Positions 50,867-60,000 of a stretch of DNA of 60,000 bases are shown piece after piece; positions within the stretch are counted from its first letter, which is position 1, and each line of letters begins with the position of its first letter. Origin of the DNA: Symbiodinium natans. Its lineage: Eukaryota > Sar > Dinophyceae > Suessiales > Symbiodiniaceae. The notes beneath the pieces were generated by a model. The model ran no database searches. It worked only from the letters and a program-made list of their open reading frames with translations, and was not told the origin of the DNA. The DNA lies in NCBI GenBank assembly GCA_905221605.1, contig CAJNDS010002196.1, positions 134,001 to 194,000 on the forward strand. Reading direction: 5' to 3'. The position numbers were made by a program, and so were the translations under genes.

Positions 50867-53280
50867 TTTGATGATTTTTCCAAGTGAGCGCATATGCATT
50901 CTCCCTTTTTTTCGTAAAGGAAGGCGGCCATTCAAAATACCCGTATCAGAATTTCAATGACGTTCTACCTACTCGAAACGTGAATTAAAATCTAAGTAGC
51001 CTGCTCAAAAGGCCAACAACATGTTGAAATATCTTGCTCAAAAAGCAATAGAAGTGTTCAAGAAAGTAATAGGGCTTAAGCCCAGTATATACGGGAAGCG
51101 AACAACTTGGAATCCTGTTAAAAAAACTAAAACCCCGGTTTCGCAAAGCAAAGTGTTCGTGAGACAACCCAACACAATAGGTACTAGAATCCCAGAATGG
51201 TTCTCATTGAAAAATGATTATTCAGCTACTTTTAGATGCACGAGAATTATATGTTGGCAAGTTACAGCATCCTGAGCAAGGGCCTGTGCATAACACATGT
51301 ACATGTTTTTATCAATGATTTGAAGCAGGAAGAAACATATTCTGAATGGATGGGACGTCATTGAAATTTTTTACGTGTACATTTGAATGCATGAGATACT
51401 TACAGGGCTCCACATGCAAGATTATTTTACTTCAGCGTTCAACCGAACCTTACAGCATGAAAATGCGCGCCCTTGCGATGAATGGACACTTCACTTCACT
51501 GGACTGACCAAGTGGATAGCTCACTGGCCGTAAATTGAATCGAGACCAATCCAACCAGCGGCCACTGCCACCTTTATAACGTCAGTGCGAACACCGCCTC
51601 ACCCTCAAGGAACGCCTCTGCCTCACGGAGGCAAGCCAACGTGGCAGATTCGAAAGTGGTCTGCGAAGTCACAGTCATAGCTGGTGCAAGGCACTACACT
51701 GAGTTGCTAAAACTACGAAGCTGAAACAAAGCTGAAGACGCTGCCAGCGAAACGGAAAGACAGCACGCCGCAATGAAGAAGGCACCTCGCCATAAAGTGC
51801 TGCAAAGAAGGCACGCCGCCGAGCACATCGCTCAAGTACTTTGCTTGTCCAGCGCCTCAAAATTCAAATTACAAAAGAAATGTCACGTGATGTAAGGGAA
51901 GTCTGCTTTTGCCAATATCGAATTTTTTGTGCATTTGAAGAAGCTGAAGAGTCATTCTCAATGGAACCATTCTGGTTCCTCGTACCCGCTGCTTTAAAAA
52001 AGCTTCCATCTCATGATCAACCTTTACTTTGCAACAGTGAGAGTTTTAAAATTAGTTGTTTTGATCGTTTAAGTCAAGCTCTGAACATTGCATTGCCCAC
52101 ATGTGATTGTTAAAACCCTGCGAATCTCACTTACGTCTTAACTGCTCGATTGAAGACTGTTCAGAAAATCCAAGTGACCTGGTCAAAAATCCGATAATTT
52201 CAAAATTTCCACTCAAAAGGCAAGTTGAACAAAGACAGTCATCCGCGTCGGAGATTCTGGTGCACCGGCAGCAACCCTTTGCGGCCATTCTCCCCGTTCG
52301 AGTCGCCGTTCTCCGCCTTGCCTGCCCCCGCGTCGAAGGTCGCTGGCTCTGCCTCTGTGCCGGGGGACGTTCCCCCACAAGAGTCCGAGTTAAGAAAAAC
52401 GTCTCTGCCTTCAAGCCTCCCGCTGCCCCCATACCCGACTTTTCGGAGCAGGACGTTCCTGCTAGGAAGAGGAGTCCTCCTCCAGACTCCAACTCGTCCG
52501 ACATTCGGAGAGAGGCCGCTGCGTCCGCGGCGAAGCCTAAGAGCCGTGCCTTCCAGGCGCCGCGCGCGTGCTCCGGTCCACCAGGCCTGCAGGTGTCGTT
52601 CGTAACGACCCCAAAGATCGTCAGGCCTGCTCGTAAGCAGTCTTGCGTCTTTGACGTCCGGCGTCGCGGTGGATGCGTCCCGTGGACCGCCGCCAAAGAG
52701 TTACTGTTAGAGAAAGTTCCGGTTCCAAACAAGTTCACACTTTGCCGCCTGCTGCCTGCTGTTCTAATTTTGGGGGAAAACTGACACAAGACTTAGACTG
52801 GAACCGACTGAGAGGCTTATTTGTTTTTTTGCAACGAGAAGCTGTCAAAGCCAGATCTGGCTTTCCGTGTGTGAAAAAAACGCCGCAACTGGACCCAAAA
52901 ATGGCTCCTAAATTTGGACTTCAATTTGAGGCTCCAACCTAGGTGGCCTTGTATGTTCACACAGGAAATCCAAAATCTAGGGCTCGTTTTTCGGTGTAAG
53001 GTCACTTCAGCTCCTACCTTTTGGAATTGATTCCTTGTCCTCTTTTTGTGTCTCCAATCCACCTACCTTTACCACCCGCACACTTCCACACTTCAGCAGA
53101 ACCCAGCCGACATACACGCAAACGCACACCGCCCACTAAAGCTACTTTGCACCCTCTCTGCCAAAAACGTCGAAAACCACAACACACCACACCCATTCAA
53201 AATGAAAAAACAAGGTAAACACACACAGACACCACTGCAAGGCACTTGTGAGCAAGGTTCGGGGGAAAGGGGTTCGAATT
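50867..53280. other. AT-richer stretch with a GC-rich insert; no gene recognised
   Basis: Sequence from 50.9 to 52.2 kb is visibly AT-richer than the surrounding genes, with only short frames (for example 51021-51275 plus, lysine-rich). From 52.24 to 52.65 kb base composition jumps and a proline/serine-rich plus-strand frame (52107-52784) opens. I recognise no protein in either part. Confidence 0.5.
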
Positions 53281-53420
53281 TTTTTTCCGAGTTGAGCGAA
53301 CAAATGCGATCCACCTTCTTGGTGTTTGGGTTGTGAAAACCGTGCCTCTGTACCGGCACATCTGATGGCCCTCTTGGCCCTATAGTACAGGGGGAGGAAA
53401 AACACCTCCTCCTAAGCTAC

Positions 53421-53750
53421 CATCCTCTTTGGGATGCTACCAGAGGTTGTACCTCATGAGAGGATTGAACCTCCTGGCAAAGCATTCCTCAAGGTTTCTG
53501 GTGCACTAGGTGCAAACCGTGAGAGGAAATCGGCCAGGGGTGTGTTCTCTGGCAGCGAGGATGAACCTCAGCTTATCATCCTCTTTGGGATGCTACCAGA
53601 GGCTGGTACCTCATGAGAGGTTAGGAACCTCCTGACAAAAAGTTCCCTCAAGGCCGCTGGTGCACCTGGCGCAGGCTGTTAGAGGGGATCGGTCAGGAGT
53701 GGCTTCTCTGGTAGCGAGGATGACCTTCACTTTATCCTCACTGGGAGGAT
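53421..53750 (-). repeat. 156-bp tandem dimer in the LINE 3' region
   Basis: CATCCTCTTTGGGATGCTAC begins at 53421 and again at 53577, followed both times by CAGAGG..GTACCTCATGAGAG and a GGTGCACyAGG...GAGAGG block. The two copies share most bases; the second runs to about 53750. Confidence 0.85.
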
Positions 53751-53784
53751 GCAACCTCCTAGGTTGCTTCAGCTGCCGGTGCCT

Positions 53785-56700
53785 TCAGGGATTTTGCACA
53801 GGGGGTCTGCTTGCTGCAACTTGGGCTGTCGCCTGCACCTGCTGAAAGAGGCTGCGGATGGCATTGGTTGGCTCGGGCTTAAACTGCGCCTTGCACCTGG
53901 GGTCCTTTTTAAAACTGCATGCAACTGAAAGTTTTTGCGAAACATTTTTAGTCTTCAAGGACAACTGTCCACCACAACCTTCGCAGACCCACAGTTGTCT
54001 GTTCCCGAGCAGTTTTAAAACATGTATAACATGTACCCCTTCAACCGTCACTCTGCCTTGGTGTGTGCATTGGTGCGCTGCCAGTGCTTCCAAGGTTTTG
54101 CGGTTCTTTGTGTGCAGGAGTTTAAGTTGACACTGAGCACACCGGAGGTTGAGACCTTCCCATTCCCACGCATGCACAGGTTTGGTCCGGACCAGCTCCT
54201 GGAACCATTCCTGTTGGGTGGTGATGTGGCCTCTCCCTATGTTGGAGCCAATGCGCTTTTTGCAGGGCCTGGAGGTGGCCTCGTTGCTCTTGCGAGCCTG
54301 CTTTTCCTGCAGGAAGACCTTATACACTGGGTGCTGATTTTCCCCAATGGCAGTAAGGACCTTTTCCGCCCTGCTCGCCAGGAATTCTTGTGCTTTTTTG
54401 CTGCAATGGTCCTGGTACTGACTGGCTGCCCGGACATCAGGGTGGGCCAGCTCGGCCGCTTTTTCCCCACACAGCTTGTCCGCCAGGTCATTGACCTGCT
54501 GTCTCCACGAGTTTTCCGCACCCACCTTCCGGAGGAACTCCTCCTCTGAAACATGGGACGGAACCCATTTCATTTTGAGGCGGTTGACATCAGTGGTTTG
54601 CAGCTCCCACCAGATGTCACCGTGGGTCTTGCCCGGCTTTGGGCTGCGGACTCGTTTTGGGACACCAAGGCAGTCTAGTGTCGTGTTAATAGGGCCTTCG
54701 GTATAACGGGCCAGCTGCAGAACGGCATACAGCTCCCCCCGAAAAACCGTCTGTGGTCCTGGGACTTGGCCGACGATTGCCCCGACCTGGACGTATTCTT
54801 GGCCCTGCTTTTTGCAGGCCACCACTGCATAGGCTACCTTCCGGAGTCTCGGGTCTGCTGTGAAAGGGCCACCGCTAGCATCTGTGCCATAAACAAGCTC
54901 CGGGTCACTGAGGGGCTCTTTGTCAGCCCAAATGCCCAAAAAGATGGGATTGTCTTCCTGGGGAGGTGGTACCTGCCAATCGGGTTTGGGCGGGAGGCCC
55001 CTGGTCCACAGCGATCGCGGGCCTTGGGCCCTGCCTTCTTGGAACCATGTTGGCAGTTCCCAGTTCTGGGCTTCCCACCAAGCACAATCCAAGAGCACAT
55101 GCTCCCAGTCCGCTTCCTGGTGGCACCGGGGGCACACTTTGACAGCAGAGTTCTGGCTGCACACCAGGGCACCCTGCCAAACACACCTCAGGGCAGCTGC
55201 TTTCGTGGTTCGCCCTTCTTTCTTAAAACCCCCCAACAGTTTCCTCCCTACTGTCCAGTCGATTCCCCCCTTTAGCTCAGGAGCAGCGAGGCCGGCGGCG
55301 ATGCGACGGTCTACTTCTTCCTGGTAAGTTTGCTGGAGGAGGTCAAGGACACGACACTCCTGCTGTGGGGTGTGCATGGTGTGCCTGGTGCCCCGGGTGT
55401 CCAGCCACTCATCACTGTCTCTAGGCTGCCAACCCAGGTCAAGCAGGTATGCAACTGTAGCTGCAAGAGGGCCCTTAACCATTTGCCACCGGCTGCTGGC
55501 TTCTTCCAGCTTTTGGACTGTAAGGCCCCAGGTTCTTTCCAGCAGGTCTTCCTTGCCGGCCCACCTCTTCTTGAGCTGGAACCAGGCTTCAACTTGCTGG
55601 ACCATCATTGTGCGGCCCGGATCCTGGTACCTGTCGCTTACAGAGGACAGAGCCACCTCTAGGTTGCCCATTTTCTGTCTGCCACACTGCTCAGCCAAGG
55701 CAGTCCGGAGCTTCTGTCTCCGGGTGGGCGGCATTCCCTGGGCTTGGTGGCCCCAAGTAAGGACGGAGGCAACCCCTCCCCTGAAGAGGCGAACCTTGGC
55801 CGGCACACCCGGGACTCTCAGTTGTTTCAACTTCTTCTGCCGTTGGCCCGCTTTGTGCCTGCGGGCTCTTTGCACCTTGACCCTCCGGACCCGACCCAGG
55901 GCACAGTCCAGGCCTAAATCCTTCATGCTATCACAGATAGCCGGGTCCCCATCTTTGCGCAGCTTCTGTAGCTCCCTTCTGGCTTCTGCAGTGGTGCACA
56001 GGAAGCCTGTTTTCTTCAGGGACAAACGGAGGTCGCTACCTTCCAGAAGCCGGCGAAGGGTTTTGTAACCTTCATAGACCGCAAACGCTGCCTGCTCAGG
56101 ATATCGTGCTTCGAAATCCGCTCCAATGTCATCCACCCAGGTGTCTAGGGCGGTGATACTGCGGAGCTGAGCGGCTTCTTGCATTATTGGCTGGAGGTAA
56201 ACCCTGGCCATCATTGTTGCGAACGGGCACCCGGCTAGGATGCCCCTCGCAGGGAGGATCCCCTCCGAAAGGAGATCCTCTGCCACGAGATATCTCGTTC
56301 CCCGGTAGACTTGCATGACCAGGAGGGCTATAGCTGGCGGGAAGCCGGTCGCCACTATCCGCTCCTCCAATTTGGTCCAGTTAACACTGTCATAGAAGGT
56401 CTGCAGGTCCAGGAGGACCGCACAGGCATGCTTGTTAGCGGCGCGGCTAACCTCTCCTCTCAGGAGTCGCTGCATGCCTGTTTCTAGACAAGTGTTACCC
56501 GGGGAGGCTTTATCCCATGGGAACTGCTCTGCAGTTTCTCGCATCCACTTCTTGACGACCTGTGCTCTGCAGAAGCACCAAAGCCGATAGGTGATGGATG
56601 TGAGGGTTATGGGCCTTTCTATGTCAGCATTTTTGGGCAGGAGGGCCACATGGTGCGCCTGCCAATGCTGTGGCGCCACTCCTGTGGCCTCAGCCAAGTT

Positions 56701-58725
56701 CAGGGCTTGGGTGAGCTGCTCATAGGCCGGCCCAGGGAGGTTTTTGAGGGCGGCATAGGTGAGCCCATCAAGACCTCCTGCTTTGTCTGTGACATTCTTG
56801 AGGATGGCCTCGAGTACGTCTGCTGTTATTTTAAACAGCGGGGAGGACTTTGCAGCATCCAGTAGGGTCTGGCCGATCGGGGGGGAATTTTCTACCTCTC
56901 CCCAAATAGCGACCCATTGCTTCCTCCTGGCCCCTGGGCGCTCTTCGCCTGGGAGGTTTTGGAAGGGCCGATCCAGGACTCTCTCACTCTTCTTGAGAGA
57001 ACTGTAGAGAGGTCTCATCCCTTTCGCTAATCCCGCTTGGAGCCAGTCCTTGTACTGGGCCTGCTGCTCCTTGGCTCTCTGCATTTGGAGGGCCGCCTCC
57101 TTGTGTCTGGCCACAACACTCAAGGACCGCCACTGTGGTGTTGTTTCTGAACATTGCCGGTACAGTTCTGTGAGGAAGGCAGTACCTTCAGCAATGTCTT
57201 GGCAGGCTTGGAGAGCGCCTAGGTCCGGTAGGTGCTGCTGGGAGGCTGGCACCTCTTCCAGGATTCTGGCATGCGTGCCCACCAGCACTTCAGAGCCTTT
57301 GGGGGCAGTGGAAGGGCGCTGCAAGACTAAAGGTCCCCATTGGGCCTGCACACACCACCCTCTGCCAGTCCTCGGAGCTTCGTGGCAGTGCTCCAGGCTG
57401 GCCGCCCAGGTCGCCAGCTGCCAGGTGCTCTGATCTTCGTGGGCACAGGTCCTGTCCATTATGGCGAAATGGGAGGGTTGGACCTCTTGCCATTCCTGGT
57501 TTTTGAGGTCTGCTGTGAGTTTCGGGAACTGGGGAAGTTTCCAGGATTTCCATTCGCTGGCACCGTCCTTGACTTTGAGGTGCAAGGCTGCATGTGGTTT
57601 CCACGGGACTGCCCAGGTAGCAGACAACTCCACCAGGGCTTCCAGGCTCCTACTCACTACCCCAAAATCCAGCTCCGCCCCATGGTTGCAAGTAGCTTCT
57701 CCAGTGGCTATCATTCTCCCCCTCATCACCTGAATCAGCGCTGTGTCCTGAACTTCAGTCGGGTCCAGGTTCCAGTCCCCCAAGATGATCCAGGGCTCTG
57801 GGAGGGTTCTTACAAACGCCACCAGAGAGGATAGCACCTCTGCATTTGTGGGACCATTCAGGCCTTCCGTGTCCCTCAGGTAGAGGGACACAATCGTGTA
57901 GTCCCACCGTCTTTGTCTCAGACCCACGGCTGTGTAGCCCGCCCCTTTGCATTGGTAGGTGGCTTTTTGCCACACGCCGCTATTTTTGGGAAAGGCACAA
58001 GCAGTGCCCCCCAACCTTGTGCCCTTGTCCGACAGGGAGGCCGGCTCAGCATAGAGATCCCATCCTAGGGATTGTAGTGTGGCTCGCCTCCCATGCAGCA
58101 GTTCCGGTGTGAGGTGGGTTTCCTGCAGACACACCACCTTGGCTTTGGAGGAGGTTACCCACTCCAACGCCCCGTTGTTGAAACTGGTGACATTGGCGCT
58201 CATGATGCTGAGATACTGGTCAGGCGAGGCGGAAGGTTTAACCTTCTCATGGCTGGGCGTTTCTGAGTCGGTGCCCTCGCCATGCGCAAGGTCTTCCTCT
58301 CGTTCCTGCTGGCCCAGCACCTGTTTCGGTGGCAAGGGCGTCTCACTCTTGGGGAGCTCAGAGGTTATCACCTCCTTTGCCTGTTGGATGGCTTTCCCGG
58401 TGACATCCTCTCCTTGCTCTAGGGCTTGCAGGACCATCCTGCACCAACCCCAGGCCAGGGAGTCCTCCGCCATCACCTCCTCTTGGGCTTCGATGAAGCT
58501 TAGAAGGGTGGCTTCCTTCGCCTGGAAGGGGCTCGCTTGGTCTTCCAGGAGGCTAACCACCTCCTGCCATGTCAGCTCCGAACCCAATTCTTCTGGGCTG
58601 CAGGGGGAAGGTTTCACCTTCTGGGCTTCATCTTGCCATTGTGGTGGGGGGGGGCCTGGGGTAACCAGAGGGTTTCCGGGTTCACCTCCCACAGTGGCTT
58701 CATTTGTTCGTCGTCTGCTGGTGCC
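53785..58725 (-). CDS. LINE ORF2: endonuclease, reverse transcriptase, RNase H
   Basis: Open frame of about 1,635 residues counted from GTG 58690-58692; the frame opens after a stop at 58726-58728 and its first ATG is about 72 codons in, so translation most likely enters from the upstream frame. An apurinic-type endonuclease at about 160-370 (SANVTSFN, QETHL, GDWNLDP, ELDFGVV, PHAALHL) makes the target nick. Reverse transcriptase at about 600-900 has the palm motif WVDD (near 851) in place of the usual (F/Y)xDD. RNase H at about 1265-1400 has TDAS, GELYAV, TLDC and a late ..NDLAD. The C terminus has CxxC/H zinc-binding motifs (CAQC...HQCTH, CEGCGG, CSFKKDPRC). All catalytic motifs are present. 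The stop is at 53785-53787. Confidence 0.93.
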   Translation of the reverse strand, partial: GTSRRRTNEATVGGEPGNPLVTPGPPPPQWQDEAQKVKPSPCSPEELGSELTWQEVVSLLEDQASPFQAKEATLLSFIEAQEEVMAEDSLAWGWCRMVLQALEQGEDVTGKAIQQAKEVITSELPKSETPLPPKQVLGQQEREEDLAHGEGTDSETPSHEKVKPSASPDQYLSIMSANVTSFNNGALEWVTSSKAKVVCLQETHLTPELLHGRRATLQSLGWDLYAEPASLSDKGTRLGGTACAFPKNSGVWQKATYQCKGAGYTAVGLRQRRWDYTIVSLYLRDTEGLNGPTNAEVLSSLVAFVRTLPEPWIILGDWNLDPTEVQDTALIQVMRGRMIATGEATCNHGAELDFGVVSRSLEALVELSATWAVPWKPHAALHLKVKDGASEWKSWKLPQFPKLTADLKNQEWQEVQPSHFAIMDRTCAHEDQSTWQLATWAASLEHCHEAPRTGRGWCVQAQWGPLVLQRPSTAPKGSEVLVGTHARILEEVPASQQHLPDLGALQACQDIAEGTAFLTELYRQCSETTPQWRSLSVVARHKEAALQMQRAKEQQAQYKDWLQAGLAKGMRPLYSSLKKSERVLDRPFQNLPGEERPGARRKQWVAIWGEVENSPPIGQTLLDAAKSSPLFKITADVLEAILKNVTDKAGGLDGLTYAALKNLPGPAYEQLTQALNLAEATGVAPQHWQAHHVALLPKNADIERPITLTSITYRLWCFCRAQVVKKWMRETAEQFPWDKASPGNTCLETGMQRLLRGEVSRAANKHACAVLLDLQTFYDSVNWTKLEERIVATGFPPAIALLVMQVYRGTRYLVAEDLLSEGILPARGILAGCPFATMMARVYLQPIMQEAAQLRSITALDTWVDDIGADFEARYPEQAAFAVYEGYKTLRRLLEGSDLRLSLKKTGFLCTTAEARRELQKLRKDGDPAICDSMKDLGLDCALGRVRRVKVQRARRHKAGQRQKKLKQLRVPGVPAKVRLFRGGVASVLTWGHQAQGMPPTRRQKLRTALAEQCGRQKMGNLEVALSSVSDRYQDPGRTMMVQQVEAWFQLKKRWAGKEDLLERTWGLTVQKLEEASSRWQMVKGPLAATVAYLLDLGWQPRDSDEWLDTRGTRHTMHTPQQECRVLDLLQQTYQEEVDRRIAAGLAAPELKGGIDWTVGRKLLGGFKKEGRTTKAAALRCVWQGALVCSQNSAVKVCPRCHQEADWEHVLLDCAWWEAQNWELPTWFQEGRAQGPRSLWTRGLPPKPDWQVPPPQEDNPIFLGIWADKEPLSDPELVYGTDASGGPFTADPRLRKVAYAVVACKKQGQEYVQVGAIVGQVPGPQTVFRGELYAVLQLARYTEGPINTTLDCLGVPKRVRSPKPGKTHGDIWWELQTTDVNRLKMKWVPSHVSEEEFLRKVGAENSWRQQVNDLADKLCGEKAAELAHPDVRAASQYQDHCSKKAQEFLASRAEKVLTAIGENQHPVYKVFLQEKQARKSNEATSRPCKKRIGSNIGRGHITTQQEWFQELVRTKPVHAWEWEGLNLRCAQCQLKLLHTKNRKTLEALAAHQCTHQGRVTVEGVHVIHVLKLLGNRQLWVCEGCGGQLSLKTKNVSQKLSVACSFKKDPRCKAQFKPEPTNAIRSLFQQVQATAQVAASRPPVQNP

Positions 58726-59048
58726 TCATCATCTGTAAGGTCCAGTTTGAAAAACTTTGGTCCTGTGATCGGAACGCTTTCTGGCGACTCCTTTCCGGGC
58801 CGACAAAAGTGGCTGGGCTTCTGCCAGCCTGGCTCACAACCACTGCTATCTGCAGTAAGTTGTTTCCCCAAGGCCTCCCTCAATCTTTTCCCGTGTAGAT
58901 TGATGTGAGCACCTCGCTTGTAGTATTCAGCACATGCAACCAGGAACTGCTGGGCAGTTCGCAGCATGTGTTCCAGCCCTGGGCTGGGGTCGCACATTGG
59001 CTCTGTGGGGCCCTTGCTTTGGGGCTCCAGGCCCCACACGCCGAGTCC
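58614..59048 (-). CDS. LINE middle segment between a TAG and a frameshift
   Basis: Open frame continuous with ORF1 except for the single TAG at 59049-59051. It begins without an ATG (first in-frame codons GLGVWGLEP), carries LEHMLRTAQQFLVACAEYY and an acidic LDLTDDEAPADDEQ segment, and ends MKPRR-stop at 58614. It overlaps ORF2 by about 110 bp; the two frames give parallel readings around a run of nine C (58646-58654 on the plus strand as G9), so a one-base slip there would join them. Either programmed recoding or two disabling mutations would explain this. Confidence 0.75.
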   Translation of the reverse strand, partial: GLGVWGLEPQSKGPTEPMCDPSPGLEHMLRTAQQFLVACAEYYKRGAHINLHGKRLREALGKQLTADSSGCEPGWQKPSHFCRPGKESPESVPITGPKFFKLDLTDDEAPADDEQMKPLWEVNPETLWLPQAPPHHNGKMKPRR

Positions 59049-59915
59049 CTAGGCCACCGGGCCCAACCCCGGCGGGGCATTGGCATTGCCGGGAGGCATC
59101 CCCTCCTGGGTGTGCTCCTCAAGGCCCGGAGGGGTGGGGCCCTCCTGTGTGCGACGCCTTTTTGCTTCTCGATGGAGTTTCTTCTCTTGCTCCTCATTGA
59201 GGCTTACCCCCAGTTCATGGAGGATGCTGTCGACCTCCATGTCCGCAGCGGATTCGCAGAAGACTTTCTCTTTGAGTAGGCCTGAGCTTGCCTCGACTGC
59301 CTTCTGTGCCCTCTCTGCTTGCTCATTCAGCACAATCATTTCTTGTAGAAGCTGCCTTAATGACTCCTTCGCCATGTCGATGCGCTTCTGCAGGCCAATC
59401 TTTTGATCAGCAATGTGCTTGAGCTTGCCAGCTGCGCTTTGCCAGCTCTGGCTGGCCTGGCTTGCAGCTTGGGAGGGCGTCACCTCCTGGCTGGCCTTGA
59501 GGCCTTTCAGGTAGGCTTTGACCTCCTCCGGCAGGGCGGCTTCATGCTTCTGGCACAGGTCTGTGAGGTCGTCCACCTCTTCTTTGACCTGTGCCTTGGG
59601 TGGTCTGTACCCTGCCTCCTGGAGGTTCTTTTGCACCTCTTCCACATTGTCCCATGCCACTCCTAGGGCTTGCAGGACCTTGTTCGGCAGCGGTGTCTTC
59701 GGAGGCTTGGGCTTCTTTGGCGGCTGCCAGTAAGCTGCCTCAGCCACTGTGGGCCATTGTGGCTTCCACTGGCTCCAGTTCTGTCTCGCCTGTCGAATGC
59801 TGTTTGCCCAGGGCGTTCTGCATTTCTTGCAGTGCATGTGCGGCTGAGCCTTGTCCGCCCAAATCCATCCTGTGCAGCTTTTGCCACTGCAACAGATGTA
59901 CTCGCGGGGGGCCAT
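59049..59915 (-). CDS. LINE ORF1: zinc-ribbon + coiled-coil protein
   Basis: 288 residues from ATG 59913-59915 to TAG 59049-59051. The N terminus has a CCSGKSC...HCKKC zinc-ribbon-like pair (residues about 7-35), then a proline/lysine stretch, a long heptad-like helical region (KIGLQKRIDMAKESLRQLLQ and following) and a basic REAKRRRTQE tail. Zinc knuckle plus coiled coil is the usual design of LINE ORF1 RNA-binding chaperones. An in-frame TTG 27 bases upstream follows a stop at 59949, so the ATG chosen is the first possible one. Confidence 0.82.
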   Translation of the reverse strand: MAPREYICCSGKSCTGWIWADKAQPHMHCKKCRTPWANSIRQARQNWSQWKPQWPTVAEAAYWQPPKKPKPPKTPLPNKVLQALGVAWDNVEEVQKNLQEAGYRPPKAQVKEEVDDLTDLCQKHEAALPEEVKAYLKGLKASQEVTPSQAASQASQSWQSAAGKLKHIADQKIGLQKRIDMAKESLRQLLQEMIVLNEQAERAQKAVEASSGLLKEKVFCESAADMEVDSILHELGVSLNEEQEKKLHREAKRRRTQEGPTPPGLEEHTQEGMPPGNANAPPGLGPVA

Positions 59916-60000
59916 GGCTAAGAGGAAGGCACCTCTGGGCAAACTGTCCTAGGCTGGCTACCAGGCTAGGAAGGCTGAGACCTCCGAAACTTCCCTCAGG

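Larger units (their letters stand above)
53281..59915 (-). mobile_element. Near-complete LINE-type retrotransposon
   Basis: A minus-strand element with ORF1 (59049-59915), a middle segment in the same frame (58614-59048) and the endonuclease-RT-RNase H frame (53785-58725). An A8 run (53280-53288 on the minus strand) and a 156-bp tandem dimer lie 3' of the coding part and may mark the 3' UTR and tail; the exact 3' edge is a guess. The 5' UTR would run past the window. The coding part is interrupted only by one TAG and one +/-1 shift, so insertion was probably recent. Confidence 0.88.

Overview
Organism. The window reads as nuclear DNA of a dinoflagellate, probably one close to Symbiodiniaceae/Suessiales. 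The evidence is of three kinds: (i) dozens of interstitial TTTAGGG/CCCTAAA arrays; (ii) introns whose 5' ends are mostly GC or GA and only sometimes GT, with an acceptor almost always of the form AG followed by G; (iii) protein families I know as dinoflagellate expansions (SHQW-ankyrin proteins, the GAG..V(N/D)GLY domain, a multicopy retrotransposon with a VSP..R....YPEL module). Every host gene I could rebuild is on the minus strand, as expected for a dinoflagellate unidirectional gene block. Layout. 1-8.8 kb: telomere-type arrays, foldback elements and no recognisable gene. 8.87-14.67 kb: RPT6 (26S proteasome ATPase) in at least 19 small exons. 18.2-21.35 kb: a 2-oxoglutarate/Fe(II) oxygenase in at least 10 exons. 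23.9-25.85 kb: an intronless TPR + NudC-like CS-domain protein. 28.6-30.8 kb: five different tandem satellites end to end. 30.9-32.25 kb: a spliced membrane-protein gene I do not recognise. 34.9-35.8 kb: a truncated Helitron-type Rep fragment running into another dispersed repeat. 36.7-40.05 kb: an SLC26/SulP anion transporter in at least 12 exons. 42.2-46.6 kb: a graveyard of five or more broken, partly scrambled copies of one dinoflagellate retroelement in both orientations. 47.9-50.2 kb: a two-exon SHQW-domain + ankyrin protein. 53.3 kb to the right edge: an almost complete LINE-type retrotransposon (ORF1, endonuclease, reverse transcriptase, RNase H), apparently disabled only by one in-frame stop and one homopolymer frameshift. 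How it fits together. The host genes (proteasome ATPase, oxygenase, co-chaperone-like protein, anion transporter, receptor/effector-like ankyrin protein) have no evident shared pathway; they look like unrelated neighbours in one transcription block. What unites the window is how its introns are built: they carry telomere-type repeats, microsatellites and terminal-inverted-repeat elements, and the coding sequence was recognisable only exon by exon. Exon junctions were inferred by reading frame, phase continuity and family conservation; no transcript data were available.
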